In this document: in pieces, positions 18,991-28,799 of the stretch
Position numbering within the stretch: position 1 is the stretch's first letter
How the letters are laid out: every line of letters starts with the position of its first letter
Assembly: GCF_918697925.1 (NCBI RefSeq)
Contig: NZ_CAKKMF010000021.1
Location: forward strand, 1-64,000
Origin: Arthrobacter sp. Bi26
GTDB taxonomy: Bacteria > Actinomycetota > Actinomycetes > Actinomycetales > Micrococcaceae
DNA length: 64,000 nt
Direction: 5' to 3'
Notes under the pieces: model-generated
The model's input: only the letters and a program-made list of their open reading frames with translations
The model's database searches: none
Told to the model about the DNA's origin: nothing
Position numbers and translations under genes: made by a program

Positions 18991-19078
18991 TGCACTAGGC
19001 TTGCAGAAGATGGCAGCGCCCGGACACGGGCCGCCGACAGGCCCGCAAACGGCGCAACCGATCCGGAAAGGCTCACAC

Positions 19079-19360
19079 GTGGTCACCGCATTCGTCCTGA
19101 TCAAGACAGACGCTTCACGCATCCCGGAGACCGCCGAGGAAATCTCCGCCATCGCCGGTATCAGCGAGGTCTATTCCGTCACGGGCGAGTGGGACCTGAT
19201 CGCCATCGCCCGGGTCGCCAAGCATGAAGACCTGGCAGAAGTCATCGCAGACAAGCTCTCGAAGGTCCGGGGCGTCGCCCACACCACCACGCAGATCGCC
19301 TTCCGCGCTTACTCACAGCACGACCTCGACGCCGCCTTTGCCCTCGGGTTCGAGCAGTAG
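19079..19360 (+). CDS. stand-alone Lrp/AsnC ligand-binding (RAM) domain protein
   Basis: A 93-residue protein consisting only of the alpha-beta RAM domain of Lrp/AsnC regulators (IAGISEVYSVTGEWDLIAI, then VRGVAHTTTQIAF), without a DNA-binding domain. GTG at 19079 follows GGAAAGG. These single-domain proteins form rings and may bind amino acids. It is convergent with trpD, with a strong hairpin between them. Confidence 0.88.
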   Translation: MVTAFVLIKTDASRIPETAEEISAIAGISEVYSVTGEWDLIAIARVAKHEDLAEVIADKLSKVRGVAHTTTQIAFRAYSQHDLDAAFALGFEQ

Positions 19361-19389
19361 CGGGCAACCAAGCAGCTTCAGCGCTACGC

Positions 19390-19424
19390 AGGACGGGCCC
19401 GGCATAATCTGCCGGGCCCGTCCT
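19390..19424. terminator. bidirectional terminator between the RAM protein and trpD
   Basis: A 15-bp perfect stem (AGGACGGGCCCGGCA with its complement) encloses the loop TAATC and is followed by TCTT. It separates convergent genes. Confidence 0.8.
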
Positions 19425-19460
19425 TCTTGGTCTGTGCCTTCTGTACCAGCCTGGCGGCGC

Positions 19461-20522
19461 CTAGGCGGTCTGCGACAGAGCGACCCACCTGTCCAGCACC
19501 GCGGCCGCGGCACCGGATTCAATGGACTGCTCGGCGCGTTTGAACGCCGCGGCCATCCGCTCCGCCAGCGGGCCCACGGCGTCGAGGTCGAACGCGACCA
19601 GCCCGGCCGCGGCGTTGAGCAGCGCAGCATCACGGGCCGGCCCCGGCGCACCGCCAAGGACAGCGCGGACGACGGCGGCATTGGCCACGGCGTCACCGCC
19701 GCGCAACTCCTCCAACGTGGCCGTCCGGATGCCGAGGTCGCGCGGATCAAACATCTCTTCCGTGACCTCGCCGTTGCGGATCTCCCACACGCGCGACGGG
19801 CCGGTGGTGGTGAGCTCATCCAGGCCGTCATTCCCTCGGAAAACCAGGCCGCGGCTGCCGCGCTTGGCCAGCACCCCGGCCACCAGGGGCGCCATCTGCT
19901 CATTGGCGACGCCCACGGCCGAGGCCTGGACATGTGCCGGGTTGATCATGGGGCCCAGGAAGTTGAACGCCGTCGGAACGCCGATTTCGCGGCGGGCGAC
20001 GGCAGCATGACGCATCGAGGGGTGGAACACCTGGGCGAAGCAAAACGTGATTCCCGCCTCTTCGGCGTTGAGCGCCACGCGGGGAATGGGAAGATCCAGC
20101 CTGACACCGAGGGCCTCCAGGACATCGGCGGATCCGGACGAGGACGACGACGCACGGTTGCCGTGCTTGACCACCCTGGCCCCCGCGCCGGCGGCGATAA
20201 GGGCGGCCATCGTGGAGATGTTGACGGTGTTCTGCTGGTCGCCACCTGTGCCGACGATGTCCAGCTTCTCACCGGCAATGTCAATGGGGTTGGCGTTGGC
20301 GATCATCGCCTCTACCAGGCCAGCCAGCTCATCCACGGTCTCGCCCTTGGAGCGCAGCGCCACCAGGAATCCCGCCACCTGGGCCGGCGTCGCCTCGCCG
20401 GACATGATGGAGTTCATGGCCCACTCAGTACTCCCGGCAGTAAGGTCTGCGCCGCTGATGAGCGCGTTGATGAGCCGCGGCCAGGTGTTGCCTGCCGCCT
20501 GTGCAGATGCCTGTGAAGTCAC
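19461..20522 (-). CDS. trpD: anthranilate phosphoribosyltransferase
   Basis: A 353-residue enzyme of tryptophan synthesis that joins anthranilate to PRPP. Signature segments are [16 protein letters not shown] (PRPP loop, about residues 88-103), [37 protein letters not shown] and [11 protein letters not shown]. Other trp genes are not adjacent. It is divergent from ctaE, with 148 bases between the two starts. Confidence 0.96.
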   Translation of the reverse strand: MTSQASAQAAGNTWPRLINALISGADLTAGSTEWAMNSIMSGEATPAQVAGFLVALRSKGETVDELAGLVEAMIANANPIDIAGEKLDIVGTGGDQQNTVNISTMAALIAAGAGARVVKHGNRASSSSSGSADVLEALGVRLDLPIPRVALNAEEAGITFCFAQVFHPSMRHAAVARREIGVPTAFNFLGPMINPAHVQASAVGVANEQMAPLVAGVLAKRGSRGLVFRGNDGLDELTTTGPSRVWEIRNGEVTEEMFDPRDLGIRTATLEELRGGDAVANAAVVRAVLGGAPGPARDAALLNAAAGLVAFDLDAVGPLAERMAAAFKRAEQSIESGAAAAVLDRWVALSQTA

Positions 20523-20634
20523 CTCCCGATGCTATCGAGGTCCGCCCCGCAAAGACCAATGTGAACCCCTCCGGGAACTTTTCCGCGCGAATTCGCGTCT
20601 TTGTAGAAAAAGTCCTCCGAAAACGCGGTTTGCG

Positions 20635-20670
20635 TTGGGCAGTACGGACTTTTATAGACATAATGTCTAT
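20635..20670 (+). promoter_or_regulatory. ctaE promoter with 17-bp palindrome at the start codon
   Basis: TTGGGC (20635-20640) and CATAAT (20659-20664) are spaced by 18 bases. A perfect palindrome, ATAGACATAATGTCTAT (20654-20670), overlaps the -10 box and abuts the GTG start at 20671. There is no Shine-Dalgarno, so the mRNA probably starts at or next to the GTG (leaderless). Confidence 0.6.
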
Positions 20671-21309
20671 GTGACATCTGCGACCCATGCCCCCAGTACC
20701 CCGGCGCACCCGACGCTGAACCGCCCGAACATGGTTTCTGTTGGAACCGTTGTGTGGCTGTCCAGTGAGTTGATGTTCTTCGCCGGTCTCTTCGCCATGT
20801 ACTTCACACTCCGTTCGACTTCCGGACTGATGTGGGCCGAAGAGACAGCCAAGCTCAACTTCCCGTTTGCGCTCGTTAATACGATCGTCCTCGTGGCAAG
20901 TTCCTTTACTTGCCAGATGGGCGTCTTCGCTGCCGAGCGGCTCCAGCCGCGCCGAACCGGCGGACGCTTCAGCTTTACCCAGTGGGGGATGAACGGATGG
21001 TTCATCCTGACGTTCCTCATGGGTTCCTTCTTCGTCGCCGGCCAGGCGACCGAGTACGCCATGCTCGTTTCCGAGCATGTCTCGCTGTCCTCCAACGCCT
21101 ACGGTTCAGCCTTCTACATAACGACGGGCTTCCACGGCCTGCACGTGATCGGCGGCCTGATTGCCTTCCTGCTCATCATTGGCCGCTCCTTCGCCGCGAA
21201 GAAGTTCGGACACTTTGAGGCAACCTCGGCGATTGTCACCTCGTACTACTGGCACTTCGTGGACGTCGTCTGGATTGGCCTCTTCCTGGTCATCTACGTC
21301 CTCAAGTAG
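20671..21309 (+). CDS. ctaE: cytochrome c oxidase subunit III
   Basis: A 212-residue inner-membrane subunit of aa3 cytochrome c oxidase with about five helices. Family motifs are [38 protein letters not shown] and [17 protein letters not shown] use GTG at 20671 because homologues begin with the same [10 protein letters not shown]-type segment and the frame upstream runs into the trpD region. It is first gene of ctaE-qcrC-qcrA-qcrB. ctaC, ctaD and ctaF, which complete the oxidase, are on the opposite strand at 26.7-29.7 kb. Confidence 0.95.
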   Translation: MTSATHAPSTPAHPTLNRPNMVSVGTVVWLSSELMFFAGLFAMYFTLRSTSGLMWAEETAKLNFPFALVNTIVLVASSFTCQMGVFAAERLQPRRTGGRFSFTQWGMNGWFILTFLMGSFFVAGQATEYAMLVSEHVSLSSNAYGSAFYITTGFHGLHVIGGLIAFLLIIGRSFAAKKFGHFEATSAIVTSYYWHFVDVVWIGLFLVIYVLK

Positions 21310-21395
21310 TCAGACTTGACTCTTTTTCTACAAGAGGCAGAATTTCAAGAAGCGGCTCCCGGAGCCACCGCAGGATCGAATAAAGGAACCACCAC

Positions 21396-22184
21396 GTGAA
21401 GGCACTCTCGCAGAAGCGACGTCACCCACTGGCAGCAATTGCACTGCTGCTGATGGGCCTCTTGGTCACGGGTGGGCTGTACGCCGTTGCCACCACCGTC
21501 AACCAGGCCAAGGCCGACACCACCACCTACAGCGCAAGCGACGTAGAGGAAGGCGGCAAGCTCTTTGCCGCCAACTGCGCCACCTGCCACGGCATGGGTG
21601 CCAGCGGTTCGCAGGCCGGGCCGTCGCTTGTGGGCGTCGGCGCCGCCGCTGTTGACTTCCAGGTCGGCAGCGGCCGCATGCCCATGCAGATGAACGGCCC
21701 GCAGGCCTACAAGAAGCCCGCCCAGTTCAATGAGGAACAGACCAAGCAGCTGGCTGCTTACGTTGCCTCCCTCGGCCCCGGCCCGGCCATCCCCGAGGCC
21801 GGTGTGCTCGACGAAAAGGGCGATGCCGCCAACGGTGGGGAGCTCTTCCGCACCAACTGCGCCATGTGCCACAACGCTGCCGCCGCCGGCGGTGCACTTA
21901 CTCGGGGCAAGTTTGCCCCGGCCCTCGCAGGTGTCTCCGGGCAGCACATTTACGAGGCAATGGTCACCGGCCCCCAGAACATGCCGGTCTTCAGTGACGC
22001 GAACATCTCCCCCGAGGGAAAGCGCGACATCATCACCTACCTGAAGCAGATTGAGGCCAACGGTTCACCCGGCGGCGCCGATCTTGGTGCTTTGGGACCG
22101 GTCTCCGAAGGTCTCTTTGTCTGGATCGCCGGGCTGGGCGTCATCATCGCGTTCACCATTTGGCTGACATCCCGCACGTCATAG
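21396..22184 (+). CDS. qcrC: diheme cytochrome c subunit of the bc1 complex
   Basis: A 262-residue membrane-anchored cytochrome with two c-type heme sites, CATCH (61-65) and CAMCH (155-159). An N-terminal signal anchor (residues 10-33) and a C-terminal helix (about 238-258) flank the two cytochrome domains. It replaces a soluble cytochrome c and passes electrons from the bc1 complex straight to the aa3 oxidase. GTG at 21396 follows AAAGGAACC. Confidence 0.96.
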   Translation: MKALSQKRRHPLAAIALLLMGLLVTGGLYAVATTVNQAKADTTTYSASDVEEGGKLFAANCATCHGMGASGSQAGPSLVGVGAAAVDFQVGSGRMPMQMNGPQAYKKPAQFNEEQTKQLAAYVASLGPGPAIPEAGVLDEKGDAANGGELFRTNCAMCHNAAAAGGALTRGKFAPALAGVSGQHIYEAMVTGPQNMPVFSDANISPEGKRDIITYLKQIEANGSPGGADLGALGPVSEGLFVWIAGLGVIIAFTIWLTSRTS

Positions 22185-22210
22185 GCGGACCTTGCACCTG
22201 TAAGAATTTT

Positions 22211-22228
22211 CTGCTGACCCGTCAGCAG
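22211..22228. repeat. inverted repeat between qcrC and qcrA
   Basis: CTGCTGAC CC GTCAGCAG is a perfect 8-bp inverted repeat in the 100-base gap. It could be an mRNA hairpin that sets stability between the two cistrons or a protein-binding site; there is no T-run for a terminator. Confidence 0.5.
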
Positions 22229-22284
22229 TTTGAATTGAAACCTAACTCGGCACTCGCCGAGACGAGAGAAGGATGAGGCGAATT

Positions 22285-23358
22285 ATGGGCAACCATAGTG
22301 ACGGCGGTCCGAACGACTCGGGCACCGTAGCTACGGCTGGTCAGAATGAGGTGGAGAAGTTCCAGGATCCTGGAATTCCCCCGCACCGTTTGCGCCTGGC
22401 TGACACGGACCCGAAGGCCGCCAAGAAAGCAGAACGGCAGGTAGCCCTTCTGTTCGGCATCTCGGTCGTTGGCACCTTGATATTCCTGGTGGCGTATTTC
22501 GCGATCGATCTGGGGCACGACTCCCCGATCGCCACGATCCGTCTCCAGAATGCACTGCTGGGCATCGGCACCGCATTCGCGATGCTGGGCATCGGCACCG
22601 GTATCGTCCACTGGGCCAAGGCACTTATGCCGGACCACGAGGTCTCGGAAGAGCGCCACGCGATCCGCACCGAGGAAGACCGCCAGGCTGCCGTGCGCAT
22701 CGTCGATGACATCGTCGAGGAAACCGGTATCAAGCGCCGGCCACTGATCCGCAACACCCTGCTCGGCGCCGTCGCCCTCGCCCCCCTGCCGGCCCTGGCC
22801 ATCTTCGGTGACCTCGGCCCCCGGCCGGACGACAAGCTGGCCCACACCCTGTGGGCACCGGCCCCGGACGGCAGGCTCAAGCGGCTGGCCCGCGACCCCG
22901 ACGGCACACCCATCAAGGCCGCGGACGTCACCATGGGCTCTGCGTTCCACGTCATCCCTGAGGGGCTGAACGAACTGAGCGAGGGAAAGCTGAACGAGAA
23001 GGCCAAGTCGGTCGTCCTGCTCATGCGTCTGGACCCCGAGTTGCTCAATCCCTCCCCTGGCCGCGCAGATTGGGCCTACAACGGAATCGTTGCCTACTCG
23101 AAGATCTGCACCCACGTTGGTTGCCCTGTTGCCCTGTACGAACAGCAGACCCACCACCTGCTGTGCCCGTGCCACCAGTCAACCTTCGACCTGACTCAGC
23201 AGTGCAAGGTTATCTTCGGCCCTGCCAGCCGCCCTCTCCCCCAGCTGCCTATCGCAGTGGACTCCGAGGGCTACCTTGTCGCCACGAGCGACTTCCATGA
23301 ACCCGTCGGACCGACCTACTGGGAGCGTGAGCAGCATGTCCTCGAACGCAACGCCTGA
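22285..23358 (+). CDS. qcrA: Rieske iron-sulfur subunit of the bc1 complex
   Basis: A 357-residue actinobacterial Rieske protein with three N-terminal membrane helices (about residues 55-75, 90-110 and 155-175). The 2Fe-2S site is CTHVGCP and CPCHQS near residues 275-300. Start choice: ATG 22285, with GATGAGG six bases upstream; an ATG at 22273 would add four residues. It overlaps qcrB by 23 bases, indicating coupled translation. Confidence 0.95.
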   Translation: MGNHSDGGPNDSGTVATAGQNEVEKFQDPGIPPHRLRLADTDPKAAKKAERQVALLFGISVVGTLIFLVAYFAIDLGHDSPIATIRLQNALLGIGTAFAMLGIGTGIVHWAKALMPDHEVSEERHAIRTEEDRQAAVRIVDDIVEETGIKRRPLIRNTLLGAVALAPLPALAIFGDLGPRPDDKLAHTLWAPAPDGRLKRLARDPDGTPIKAADVTMGSAFHVIPEGLNELSEGKLNEKAKSVVLLMRLDPELLNPSPGRADWAYNGIVAYSKICTHVGCPVALYEQQTHHLLCPCHQSTFDLTQQCKVIFGPASRPLPQLPIAVDSEGYLVATSDFHEPVGPTYWEREQHVLERNA

Positions 23359-25015
23359 TGCCTCTGTCTTCGTCGCCAAGACGTCGGGCGGCCGCATCAC
23401 CGACTTCGTCGACCAGCGTGTTGGCGGCTCCGGAATCCTCCGCGAATTCGGCCGGAAGGTTTTCCCGGACCACTGGTCGTTCATGTTCGGCGAAGTGGCG
23501 CTCTATTCCTTCGTCATCCTGCTCCTCTCGGGCACGTTCCTGACGTTCTTCTTCGACCCGTCCATGGCGGAGACGCACTACGCGGGTTCGTACACACCGC
23601 TGAAGAACGTCGAAATGTCCGTGGCGTACAGTTCCTCCCTGAACATCTCCTTTGATGTCCGCGGTGGGATGTTCATGCGCCAGGTACACCACTGGGCAGC
23701 CCTGCTGTTCGTCGCGTCCGTGTCCGTGCACATGCTCCGTGTGTTCTTCACCGGCGCATTCCGTAAGCCCCGCGAACTGAACTGGGTGGTGGGCAGCGTC
23801 CTGCTCATCCTGTCCATGGCCGCAGGCTTCACCGGCTACTCACTCCCCGATGACCTGCTCTCCGGCAACGGCCTGCGCATCATCGACGGCGTCATCAAGT
23901 CCATCCCGGTCATCGGCACGTACACCTCGTTCTTCCTCTTCGGCGGCGAGTTCCCGGGCACCATGATCATCAGCCGCCTGTACATGCTCCACATCCTCCT
24001 GGTTCCCGCGCTCATCCTGCTGATGATCGTGATGCACCTCTTCATGGTGGTTGTGCACAAGCACACGCAGTACCCCGGCCCCGGCCGCAATGACGGCAAC
24101 GTCGTCGGTTACCCCCTGGGACCTGTTTACGCGGCGAAGGCCGGCGGCTTCTTCTTCATCGTGTTCGGTGTCGTTGCCATCATGGCGGCGTTCTTCACCA
24201 TCAACCCGATCTGGAACTACGGCCCGTACGACCCCTCCCCGGTTTCTGCAGGCACGCAGCCTGACTGGTACATCGGCTTCGTTGACGGCGCCCTGCGCCT
24301 GATGCCGGGCACGATCGGTGACTGGAAGGTCGAGCAGGTGTGGTTCGGCTACATGTTCACCTTCAACGTGCTGCTGCCGGCCCTCGTCCCCGCGGGCATC
24401 CTCTTCACCGTCATGTTCGCCTACCCGTGGATTGAACGCTGGATCACCAAGGACAACCGCGAGCACCACGTCCTGGACCGTCCCCGCAATGCTCCTACCC
24501 GTACGGCAATCGGCATGGCCGGTTTCGTTTGGTACTGCGTCATGTGGGCAGCCGCCGGCTCGGACCTCATCGCCACCCACTTCCACGTGGCCCTGAACGA
24601 TGTGACCTACTGGCTGCGCGCGCTGTTCTTCATCGGCCCGGTTATCGCCTTCATCGTCACGAAGCGCGTTGCCCTGGCGCTCCAGCGCAAGGACCGCGAG
24701 ATTGCCCTGCACGGCCGCGAAACCGGCCGCATCGTGCGCCTGCCGCACGGAGAGTTCATCGAGGTCCACGCCCCGCTGGATGAATACAAGCGCTACAAGC
24801 TGGTCGGCTTCGAGTCGCCGGCCCCGCTGCCCGCGGTGCCGAACGAGCACGGCGTCGTGGACCGCAAGGAAAAGCGCCGCGCGAAGCTATCACGCTGGTT
24901 CTTCGAAGACCGGGTTGCCCCGGCCACTCCCGCAGAACTGGAGGCCGCTCACGGCCACCACGGCGCCCACGAGGCCGTCGAGGCGGCAGAGTCTCAGAAG
25001 ACGCTGAGCCACTAA
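23336..25015 (+). CDS. qcrB: cytochrome b subunit of the bc1 complex
   Basis: A 559-residue membrane protein with the bis-heme four-helix bundle. MRQVHHWAALLF and SVSVHMLRVFFTGAFRKPRE carry heme-ligand histidines, with GYSLPDDLLSG after them. The quinol-site PDWY motif (TQPDWYIGF) is present. A long hydrophilic C-terminal tail (about the last 110 residues, ending His-rich) is typical of actinobacteria. ATG at 23336 lies within the end of qcrA. A strong terminator follows. Confidence 0.96.
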   Translation: MSSNATPDASVFVAKTSGGRITDFVDQRVGGSGILREFGRKVFPDHWSFMFGEVALYSFVILLLSGTFLTFFFDPSMAETHYAGSYTPLKNVEMSVAYSSSLNISFDVRGGMFMRQVHHWAALLFVASVSVHMLRVFFTGAFRKPRELNWVVGSVLLILSMAAGFTGYSLPDDLLSGNGLRIIDGVIKSIPVIGTYTSFFLFGGEFPGTMIISRLYMLHILLVPALILLMIVMHLFMVVVHKHTQYPGPGRNDGNVVGYPLGPVYAAKAGGFFFIVFGVVAIMAAFFTINPIWNYGPYDPSPVSAGTQPDWYIGFVDGALRLMPGTIGDWKVEQVWFGYMFTFNVLLPALVPAGILFTVMFAYPWIERWITKDNREHHVLDRPRNAPTRTAIGMAGFVWYCVMWAAAGSDLIATHFHVALNDVTYWLRALFFIGPVIAFIVTKRVALALQRKDREIALHGRETGRIVRLPHGEFIEVHAPLDEYKRYKLVGFESPAPLPAVPNEHGVVDRKEKRRAKLSRWFFEDRVAPATPAELEAAHGHHGAHEAVEAAESQKTLSH

Positions 25016-25040
25016 GCAGCACCAAGCAAGACAGCTAGAC

Positions 25041-25076
25041 AGGAAGGCCCGGTCCCCTTGGGGACCGGGCCTTCCT
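25041..25076 (+). terminator. terminator after qcrB
   Basis: AGGAAGGCCCGGTCCCC and its complement form a stem of about 17 bp with a 2-base apex, followed by TTGTTT. It ends the ctaE-qcrCAB operon and also lies at the 3' end of the convergent regulator gene. Confidence 0.85.
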
Positions 25077-25114
25077 TTGTTTCTGCTGCCTATCGAACAG
25101 CTGCGTTGTTGTGG

Positions 25115-25906
25115 CTACGGACGGTACCCCGAGGCGTAGTTGCGGGTGGGCCGGACGCCGGGGCGCTGCAGGGGCACCCAGAGCTTGTAGCGGTCAGCCC
25201 GGTAATAGGACACGGAGTAGTCCACCATGGCGCGGGCCACGAACGCATGGCGCTGGATCTTCAGCAGCGGAGTTCCAACCTCGACATTCAGGAGCCGGGC
25301 TGTCGACGGGGATGCGGCCGTCGCCTCGATCATGTCCTCCCCCCATTCCATCACCAGCCCGTAGCGTTCGCTCAGCACGTTGTAGAGGGATGTGGGCGGC
25401 TCGCCGTCGAGCAAGCCGGGGACCCGGTGGGCCGGGATGAAGTTCTCGTCCACGCTCATTGGCTCACTGTCGGCCAGCAGGAGGCGCCGGAACCGGACCA
25501 GGGGCGTCCCCTCCTCCAACTGCAGCTCCCGGGCCAGGAAGGCGCTGGCGCTAATCTGCTCAAAGCTCAGCACTTTGGCGGCCGGGACCATGCCGCGGCG
25601 CTGCATCTCTTCGCTGTAGGAGGTCAGCTTTACCTGGAGATCCAGTTTGGGTTTGCGCACGAACGTGCCCAGCCCAACGACGCGCTCGATGACTTCCTCG
25701 CCCACGAGGGCATCGATTGCCTGGCGGACGGTCATCCGGGCAAGGCCGAAGCGCTGGGCGAGGTCTCGTTCGGACGGCAGCGCGGATCCCGGCGGGCAGG
25801 CGGCAGCGATGTGCGCCCGCAGGATTTCCCGGAGTTGCACGTAGATCGGCACCCCGCTCTGACGGTCGATCTCGCCGATCATCTTGGATGCGTTAGAGGA
25901 CGCCAT
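25115..25906 (-). CDS. GntR/HutC-family regulator (DasR/NagR-like)
   Basis: A 263-residue repressor-type protein. The N-terminal winged helix (GVPIYVQLREIL; LPSERDLAQRFGLARMTVRQAID, about residues 43-66) is followed by a UTRA effector domain (about 90-250). The plan is that of DasR/NagR, which sense amino-sugar phosphates. A dre-like palindrome lies 69 bases upstream of its start, between it and HPr, so it probably regulates itself and/or HPr. The ligand is inferred from family only. Confidence 0.9.
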   Translation of the reverse strand: MASSNASKMIGEIDRQSGVPIYVQLREILRAHIAAACPPGSALPSERDLAQRFGLARMTVRQAIDALVGEEVIERVVGLGTFVRKPKLDLQVKLTSYSEEMQRRGMVPAAKVLSFEQISASAFLARELQLEEGTPLVRFRRLLLADSEPMSVDENFIPAHRVPGLLDGEPPTSLYNVLSERYGLVMEWGEDMIEATAASPSTARLLNVEVGTPLLKIQRHAFVARAMVDYSVSYYRADRYKLWVPLQRPGVRPTRNYASGYRP

Positions 25907-25974
25907 GGTTCAGCCTCCGATTGGGGCACGACGCGGGAAAAACACTCATATCTCAAGGGTAAGCCCGCGGCCCG

Positions 25975-25990
25975 GCAGGTCTAGACCACT
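25975..25990. promoter_or_regulatory. dre-like operator between the GntR regulator and HPr
   Basis: GCAGGTCTAGACCACT contains the perfect palindrome GGTCTAGACC (25978-25987). It differs at two positions from ACTGGTCTAGACCACT, the DasR operator described for Streptomyces. Confidence 0.6.
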
Positions 25991-26200
25991 GTCGACTCAA
26001 GTCGTGCGGGCCCCGCCCCCGCGGCTACCCTTGAAGTTGCAGACCGGAACCGGGGCAATGGCGCCCGCCCAGTCTGCTGGAACGCCAGTTCTGGGCACGC
26101 CTGCCTAACCGGACGCCTGCCGTAGGGAACAGCCCGTCCCGCAGCACCACCTATAGACCAGCACCACCTACTGAACCAACACCAGCATGAGGGAGTCCCG

Positions 26201-26494
26201 TTGCCAGTTCGCAAGGCAATTGTCACGGCCGCCATCGGCCTCCACGCCCGGCCGGCGGCAGTATTTGTCCGGGCCGTCACGGCCACCGGCCTCCCGGTGA
26301 CCATCAGCAAGGACGGCAGGCCCGGCGTCGACGCCCGCTCGCTGCTGGAGGTCATGACGGAAGACTTTGAGTGTGGCTGCGAAGTGGAACTGGCCGTCGC
26401 GGCGGAGGCCCTCCCGGCGTTCTGCAGCCTTTCGGAGGCCGAGGGTGCGCTGGAGGACCTCCGGATCCTCCTGGAGTCGGCAGCCGCAGCCTGA
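26201..26494 (+). CDS. ptsH: HPr phosphocarrier protein of the sugar PTS
   Basis: A 97-residue HPr. The phosphorylated histidine is His15 (AAIGLHARPAA), and Ser47 (DARSLLEVM) is at the regulatory serine position. The start is TTG at 26201 with GAGGGA seven bases upstream; there is no better in-frame start. HPr carries phosphate from enzyme I to sugar-specific EIIA domains in the cytoplasm. No enzyme I or EII gene is adjacent. Confidence 0.9.
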   Translation: MPVRKAIVTAAIGLHARPAAVFVRAVTATGLPVTISKDGRPGVDARSLLEVMTEDFECGCEVELAVAAEALPAFCSLSEAEGALEDLRILLESAAAA

Positions 26495-26596
26495 GCCTTC
26501 CAGACCCGCACCGCACCAGGCTCCCGCACAACACGCCCGCGCAGCAGGCGCACTAGACCCGCGCAGGCGCGCGCCGCACCCCGTACTGGGGCACAA

Positions 26597-26635
26597 ACGA
26601 CGGCGGGCCCCACCAATGGTGGGGCCCGCCGTCGT
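26597..26635. terminator. bidirectional terminator between HPr and ctaF
   Basis: An 18-bp perfect stem (ACGACGGCGGGCCCCACC and its complement) has the loop AAT. It separates convergent ptsH and ctaF. Confidence 0.8.
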
Positions 26636-26669
26636 GCAATCTGAATTTTAGTCCGGGTGGACGTGGACG

Positions 26670-27071
26670 CTAGTGCGCGTGGTCACCGCGGCTGTACTCG
26701 TAGACCCAGCCGACGAGAGCCACTACTGCCATTCCGCCGGCGATGAAGACGATCCACCAGCCCACGGCCAGGCCGAGGAACCCGGCGGCGCAGGACAGGC
26801 CGAGCATCAGCGGCCACCAGCTCCAGGGACTGAAGTGTCCCTGTTCGCCGGCGCCTTCGTGGATTTCAGCGTCGTTGCGGTCCTCGGGGCGCATGCCCAC
26901 GCGGCGGCCGGTGAAGCCCAGGTAGGCGCCGATCATGCCGGCGAGCCCGCCAACCAGCAGGATGGCCAGCGCGCCCACCCATTCGGTCCAGTTAGTCAGG
27001 TAACCGTAGATGAATGCCACCGGCACGAAGAAGAAGACGCCGTAGCCAAAGATCCTTGATTCGATTTTCAC
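26670..27071 (-). CDS. ctaF: cytochrome c oxidase subunit IV (actinobacterial)
   Basis: A 133-residue membrane protein with four helices, two at each end of a hydrophilic loop ([21 protein letters not shown]). FSPWSWWPL is a family hallmark. The GTG start overlaps the ctaD stop by four bases (GTGA). It is an accessory subunit of aa3 oxidase found only in actinobacteria. Confidence 0.93.
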   Translation of the reverse strand: MKIESRIFGYGVFFFVPVAFIYGYLTNWTEWVGALAILLVGGLAGMIGAYLGFTGRRVGMRPEDRNDAEIHEGAGEQGHFSPWSWWPLMLGLSCAAGFLGLAVGWWIVFIAGGMAVVALVGWVYEYSRGDHAH

Positions 27072-28789
27072 TTGGCAGTGTCCTTCTGGTCGGCGTTACC
27101 GAGGGCCGCTGCTGCTGGAGCAGGTGAATCCGCGGTGTAGGACTGGGAGAGCTCCGGGTGGTGCAGGTCCAGGGCAGGACGCTCGGAGCGGATGCGGGGC
27201 AGGGACGTGAAGTTGTGGCGCGGCGGCGGGCAGGACGTGGCCCACTCGAGCGAGGCACCGAAGCCCCACGGGTCATCAACTTCCACGCGCTCGTTGCTGC
27301 GCCAGGTGATGTAGACGTTCCAGAAGAACGGAATCAGCGAGGCGCCGAGGACGAACGAGGCGATGGTGGAGAACTGGTTCATCCACGTGAAGTTGTCCTG
27401 CGGCATGTAATCGGCATAACGGCGGGGCATGCCCTCGACACCCAGCCAGTGCTGGATCAGGAAGGTGCCGTGGAAACCGAGGAACAGCATCCAGAAGTGG
27501 ATCTTGCCGAGGCGCTCGTTGAGCATCTTGCCGGTCCACTTGGGCCACCAGAAGTAGAAGCCGGCGAACATGGCGAACACGACAGTACCGAAGACCACGT
27601 AGTGGAAGTGCGCCACCACGAAGTAGGAGTCCGAGACGTGGAAGTCCAGCGGCGGCGAGGCCAGGATGATGCCGGTGAGCCCACCGAAGAGGAACGTCGC
27701 CAGGAAGCCGATGCTCCACAGCATGGGCGTCTCAAAGGTGATGGAACCGCGCCACATGGTGCCGATCCAGTTGAAGAACTTCACGCCGGTCGGAACGGCG
27801 ATGAGCATCGTCATGAAGGAGAAGAACGGCAGCAGGACCGAGCCGGTGACGTACATGTGGTGTGCCCACACGGTCACGGACAGCGCGGCGATGGAGATGG
27901 TCGCGTAGACCAAGCCCTTGTAGCCGAAGATCGGCTTGCGGCTGAAGACCGGGAAAATCTCAGAGACGATGCCGAAGAACGGCAGCGCGATGATGTAGAC
28001 CTCAGGGTGGCCGAAGAACCAGAAGAGGTGCTGCCAGAGGACGGCACCGCCGTTCTCAGGATCGAAGATGTGCGCACCAAAGCGGCGGTCGGCACCGAGG
28101 GCAAACAGCGCGGCGGCCAGCGGCGGGAAGGCCATCAGGACCAGGATGGAGGTCACAAGGGCGTTCCAGGTGAAGATCGGCATCCGCCACATGGTCATGC
28201 CCGGGGCGCGCATGCAGATGATGGTGGTGATGAAGTTGACCGCACCAAGGATGGTGCCGAAGCCGGAGAGCGCCAGGCCGAAGACCCAGAGGTCACCGCC
28301 CACGCCGGGGCTGAACGTCGTGTTGGACAGCGGCGCGTAAGCGAACCAGCCGAAGGACGCGGCACCCTGCGGGGTGATGAAGCCGGATACGGCGATCGTG
28401 GAGCCGAAGAGGAAGAACCAGAAGGCCAGTGCGTTCAGTCGCGGGAACGCGACGTCGGGGGCACCGATCTGCAGCGGCATGATGACGTTGGTGAAGCCGG
28501 CGAACAGCGGCGTCGCGAACATCAGGAGCATCACGGTGCCGTGCATGGTGAACAGCTGGTTGTACTGCTCTTTGGTCTGCAGGATCTGCATGCCGGGCTC
28601 GAAGAGCTCGGCACGGATCAGCAGCGCCATGATGCCGCCGAAGCAGAAGAAGATGAACGACGCGATCAGGTACATGTACCCGATCGTTTTGTGGTCGGTC
28701 GAGGTGATCCAGTTGACGACGATGCGTCCTTTGGACTTCGGTACAACGGGAGCCTCGAGGGTCCCGGCGGATTGAGTGTAAGTTGCCAC
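27068..28789 (-). CDS. ctaD: cytochrome c oxidase subunit I
   Basis: A 573-residue, 12-helix catalytic subunit. Heme a and CuB ligands are visible: His in [11 protein letters not shown], the [10 protein letters not shown] box with cross-linked His-Tyr, WAHHMYVTG, and [13 protein letters not shown] at 28789 follows AGGGGAGC; the longer frame to 28843 adds no conserved sequence. It is part of ctaC-ctaD-ctaF on the minus strand. Confidence 0.96.
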   Translation of the reverse strand: MATYTQSAGTLEAPVVPKSKGRIVVNWITSTDHKTIGYMYLIASFIFFCFGGIMALLIRAELFEPGMQILQTKEQYNQLFTMHGTVMLLMFATPLFAGFTNVIMPLQIGAPDVAFPRLNALAFWFFLFGSTIAVSGFITPQGAASFGWFAYAPLSNTTFSPGVGGDLWVFGLALSGFGTILGAVNFITTIICMRAPGMTMWRMPIFTWNALVTSILVLMAFPPLAAALFALGADRRFGAHIFDPENGGAVLWQHLFWFFGHPEVYIIALPFFGIVSEIFPVFSRKPIFGYKGLVYATISIAALSVTVWAHHMYVTGSVLLPFFSFMTMLIAVPTGVKFFNWIGTMWRGSITFETPMLWSIGFLATFLFGGLTGIILASPPLDFHVSDSYFVVAHFHYVVFGTVVFAMFAGFYFWWPKWTGKMLNERLGKIHFWMLFLGFHGTFLIQHWLGVEGMPRRYADYMPQDNFTWMNQFSTIASFVLGASLIPFFWNVYITWRSNERVEVDDPWGFGASLEWATSCPPPRHNFTSLPRIRSERPALDLHHPELSQSYTADSPAPAAAALGNADQKDTAK

Positions 28790-28799
28790 GTCGCTCCCC

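Noticed and set aside
20523-20634. Trp leader or T-box upstream of trpD
   Set aside because: No run of Trp codons and no T-box sequence in the region; only the ctaE promoter signals are evident.
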